A DNA stretch of 53,209 nt from Prevotella sp. (GTDB taxonomy: Bacteria; Bacteroidota; Bacteroidia; Bacteroidales; Bacteroidaceae). Shown piece after piece: positions 52,378 through 53,209 of the stretch (positions are counted from its first letter, which is position 1; the number at the start of each line of letters is the position of its first letter). Below the pieces are notes generated by a model. That model was not told where the DNA came from and made no database searches. It saw only the letters and a program-made list of their open reading frames with translations. The stretch spans positions 1-53,209 of the forward strand of contig JAFVFY010000009.1 in NCBI GenBank assembly GCA_017475265.1, in the 5' to 3' direction. Both the position numbers and the translations under genes were made by a program.

Positions 52378-52804
52378 CTATACATTCCTACATTTTCATT
52401 GTAACAGTCTAAGTATAAAGGCTTTAGGCAATGTATAGACCCTACATAATTGATGGGCACTATACATGAATAGAGAAAAGACGCAGGACAGTGGCCACAA
52501 AACCGTAGCTAAGTGTCAGAAAACCAGCTTGTTTCCCTACAATATCTCCGTGGAAACAAATTGTTTCCACGGGAGAAACAAACAGTTTCCACGGGAGAAA
52601 CAAACAGTTTCTACGGTGGAAACTAAAACAGAAGTCGGTGATTGTTACTACAAAGCCTGGTTATTGTTGCTACTTTCCTCCGTTATGTAGGTTGATAAAG
52701 TCCGTCTATTGCCTATGTATAGTGGCATCAAAAAATGTAGGGTCCATACATAAACTAACACTCTGTATATATGTGAGTTACACGGAAAATGTAGGAATGT
52801 ATAG
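52378..52804. repeat. Element bounded by inverted repeats of about 95 bp, enclosing 22-bp palindromic units
   Basis: 52378-52472 and 52707-52804 are related as inverted repeats: each has CTATACATTCCTACATTTTC at the outer end and a GACCCTACAT...CACTATACAT segment further in. The 234-bp inside holds tandem 22-bp units at about 52531-52623, each a small hairpin (GTTTC-CACGGGA-GAAAC). No credible gene; the short ORFs follow the repeats. Size and layout suggest a non-autonomous mobile element, but target duplications are not evident. Confidence 0.7.
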
Positions 52805-52905
52805 AGAAATCAAAAAAAATCTGTGAGAAAAATTGCAATCCGTGAAATCAGTCTTAATCCGTTGTTTTTCTATATTGCCATGAATATTGTAGGCAAGAAG
52901 TACGA

Positions 52906-53020
52906 CTTGCAACTTTTTGCAACCATTTCAGCTACGGTTTTGCAACTTTTCGCAACCTTTTCGGACACGGTTTTGCAACTTTTCGCAACCTTTTCGGGTG
53001 CAAAATTACAACTTTTCGCC
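52906..53020. repeat. 33-bp tandem array (TTTTGCAACTTTTCGCAACC type)
   Basis: Three and a half units of 33 bp. In the frame of a short ORF (52823-53026, 67 residues) this reads as an 11-residue repeat, LQLFATFSDTV. The ORF start MRKIAIREISLNPLFFYIAMN is not compelling, so I annotate the repeat and leave the ORF as doubtful. Confidence 0.75.
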
Positions 53021-53036
53021 AGATAATCCAAACTTT

Positions 53037-53199
53037 TAGCCTGAATTATTCATTAACTTTTCTTTTTCACAACGAATTATACGAATTACACGAATTGACA
53101 CGAATTGATTTTAAATTATTCGAATTGCTGCGCCAGAGGAAATTCGTGAAATCAATAATAATTCGTAAAATTCGTGTAATTCGTGTAATTCGTTGTTCA
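53037..53199. repeat. Inverted ATTCGTGTA arms at the right edge
   Basis: Begins with the 46516-46925 unit start (TAGCCTGAATTATTCATTAA), then AACGAATTATACG... (53071-53112), a loop, and the opposite arm ending GTGTAATTCGTTGTT (53150-53196). Same family as 43254-43435. No gene to the window edge. Confidence 0.8.
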
Positions 53200-53209
53200 T
53201 AAAAAGTCA

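Noticed and set aside
52823-53026. 67-residue ORF with an 11-residue repeat
   Set aside because: The open frame is a by-product of a 33-bp repeat free of stops; no promoter or recognisable domain.

Overview
The window looks like chromosomal DNA from a gut or rumen Bacteroidota, most probably a Prevotella-type organism. Support comes from many matches to the Bacteroidota sigma promoter (TTTG, 19-21 bp, TAnnTTTG), polysaccharide-active secreted enzymes (two GH2 beta-galactosidase-type proteins and one DUF5703 protein), a large Ig-like secreted protein with a type IX-style C-terminus, and a reverse rubrerythrin. Genus is inference; no rRNA operon is present.

Layout. 1-8.4 kb: a minus-strand operon that reads FAD oxidoreductase, alpha/beta esterase, acyltransferase, RND/MMPL lipid exporter with a fused methyltransferase domain, acyl carrier protein, and acyl-AMP ligase. 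This gene set resembles an aryl-polyene/flexirubin-type pigment cluster and runs out of the window. The ligase is cut by an in-frame TAA, with 43 clearly homologous residues encoded after it. 8.4-13.7 kb: RNase P RNA, an M16 peptidase lipoprotein, fabD and an outer-membrane barrel. 13.8-21.5 kb: purL, two half-size chromate transporters and a DUF5703 glycosidase-like protein. 21.5-32.2 kb: tRNA-Ser, mutS2, tRNA-Asp, tRNA-Arg, GH2 protein, ndk and LacZ-type GH2. 32.2-40.3 kb: ABC exporter, TrpB2 plus a PLP decarboxylase, tRNA-Pro, L27/L21, araA and a small unknown. 40.3-47.4 kb: ygiQ radical SAM protein, a PP2C-like protein, rubrerythrin, a Rid/chorismatase-like protein, pheS and a small unknown. 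47.4-53.2 kb: an AT-richer stretch with the Ig-like secreted protein, a 58-residue peptide, hicAB and several repeat elements.

The most striking signal is not a gene. The window is full of short repeats of a few recurring kinds: 7-bp tandem arrays, 9-11-bp arrays, REP-like palindromes with a GTAG-type head, and GC-rich palindromes. Many are built as an arm, a short loop and the reverse-complement arm. They sit between genes, but also, in frame, inside at least ten protein genes (acyl-AMP ligase, exporter, DUF5703 protein, purL, mutS2, both GH2 genes, ABC exporter, ygiQ and PP2C-like), where they add roughly 10-50 residues each. In several arms the unit sequence or unit length changes exactly where an in-frame stop would otherwise fall, which suggests they are translated and under selection. 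In one case the array carries the stop codon that truncates the ligase, and in others it supplies the start or stop codon, or the signal-peptide core. I do not know a published description of this in-gene element set for this group.
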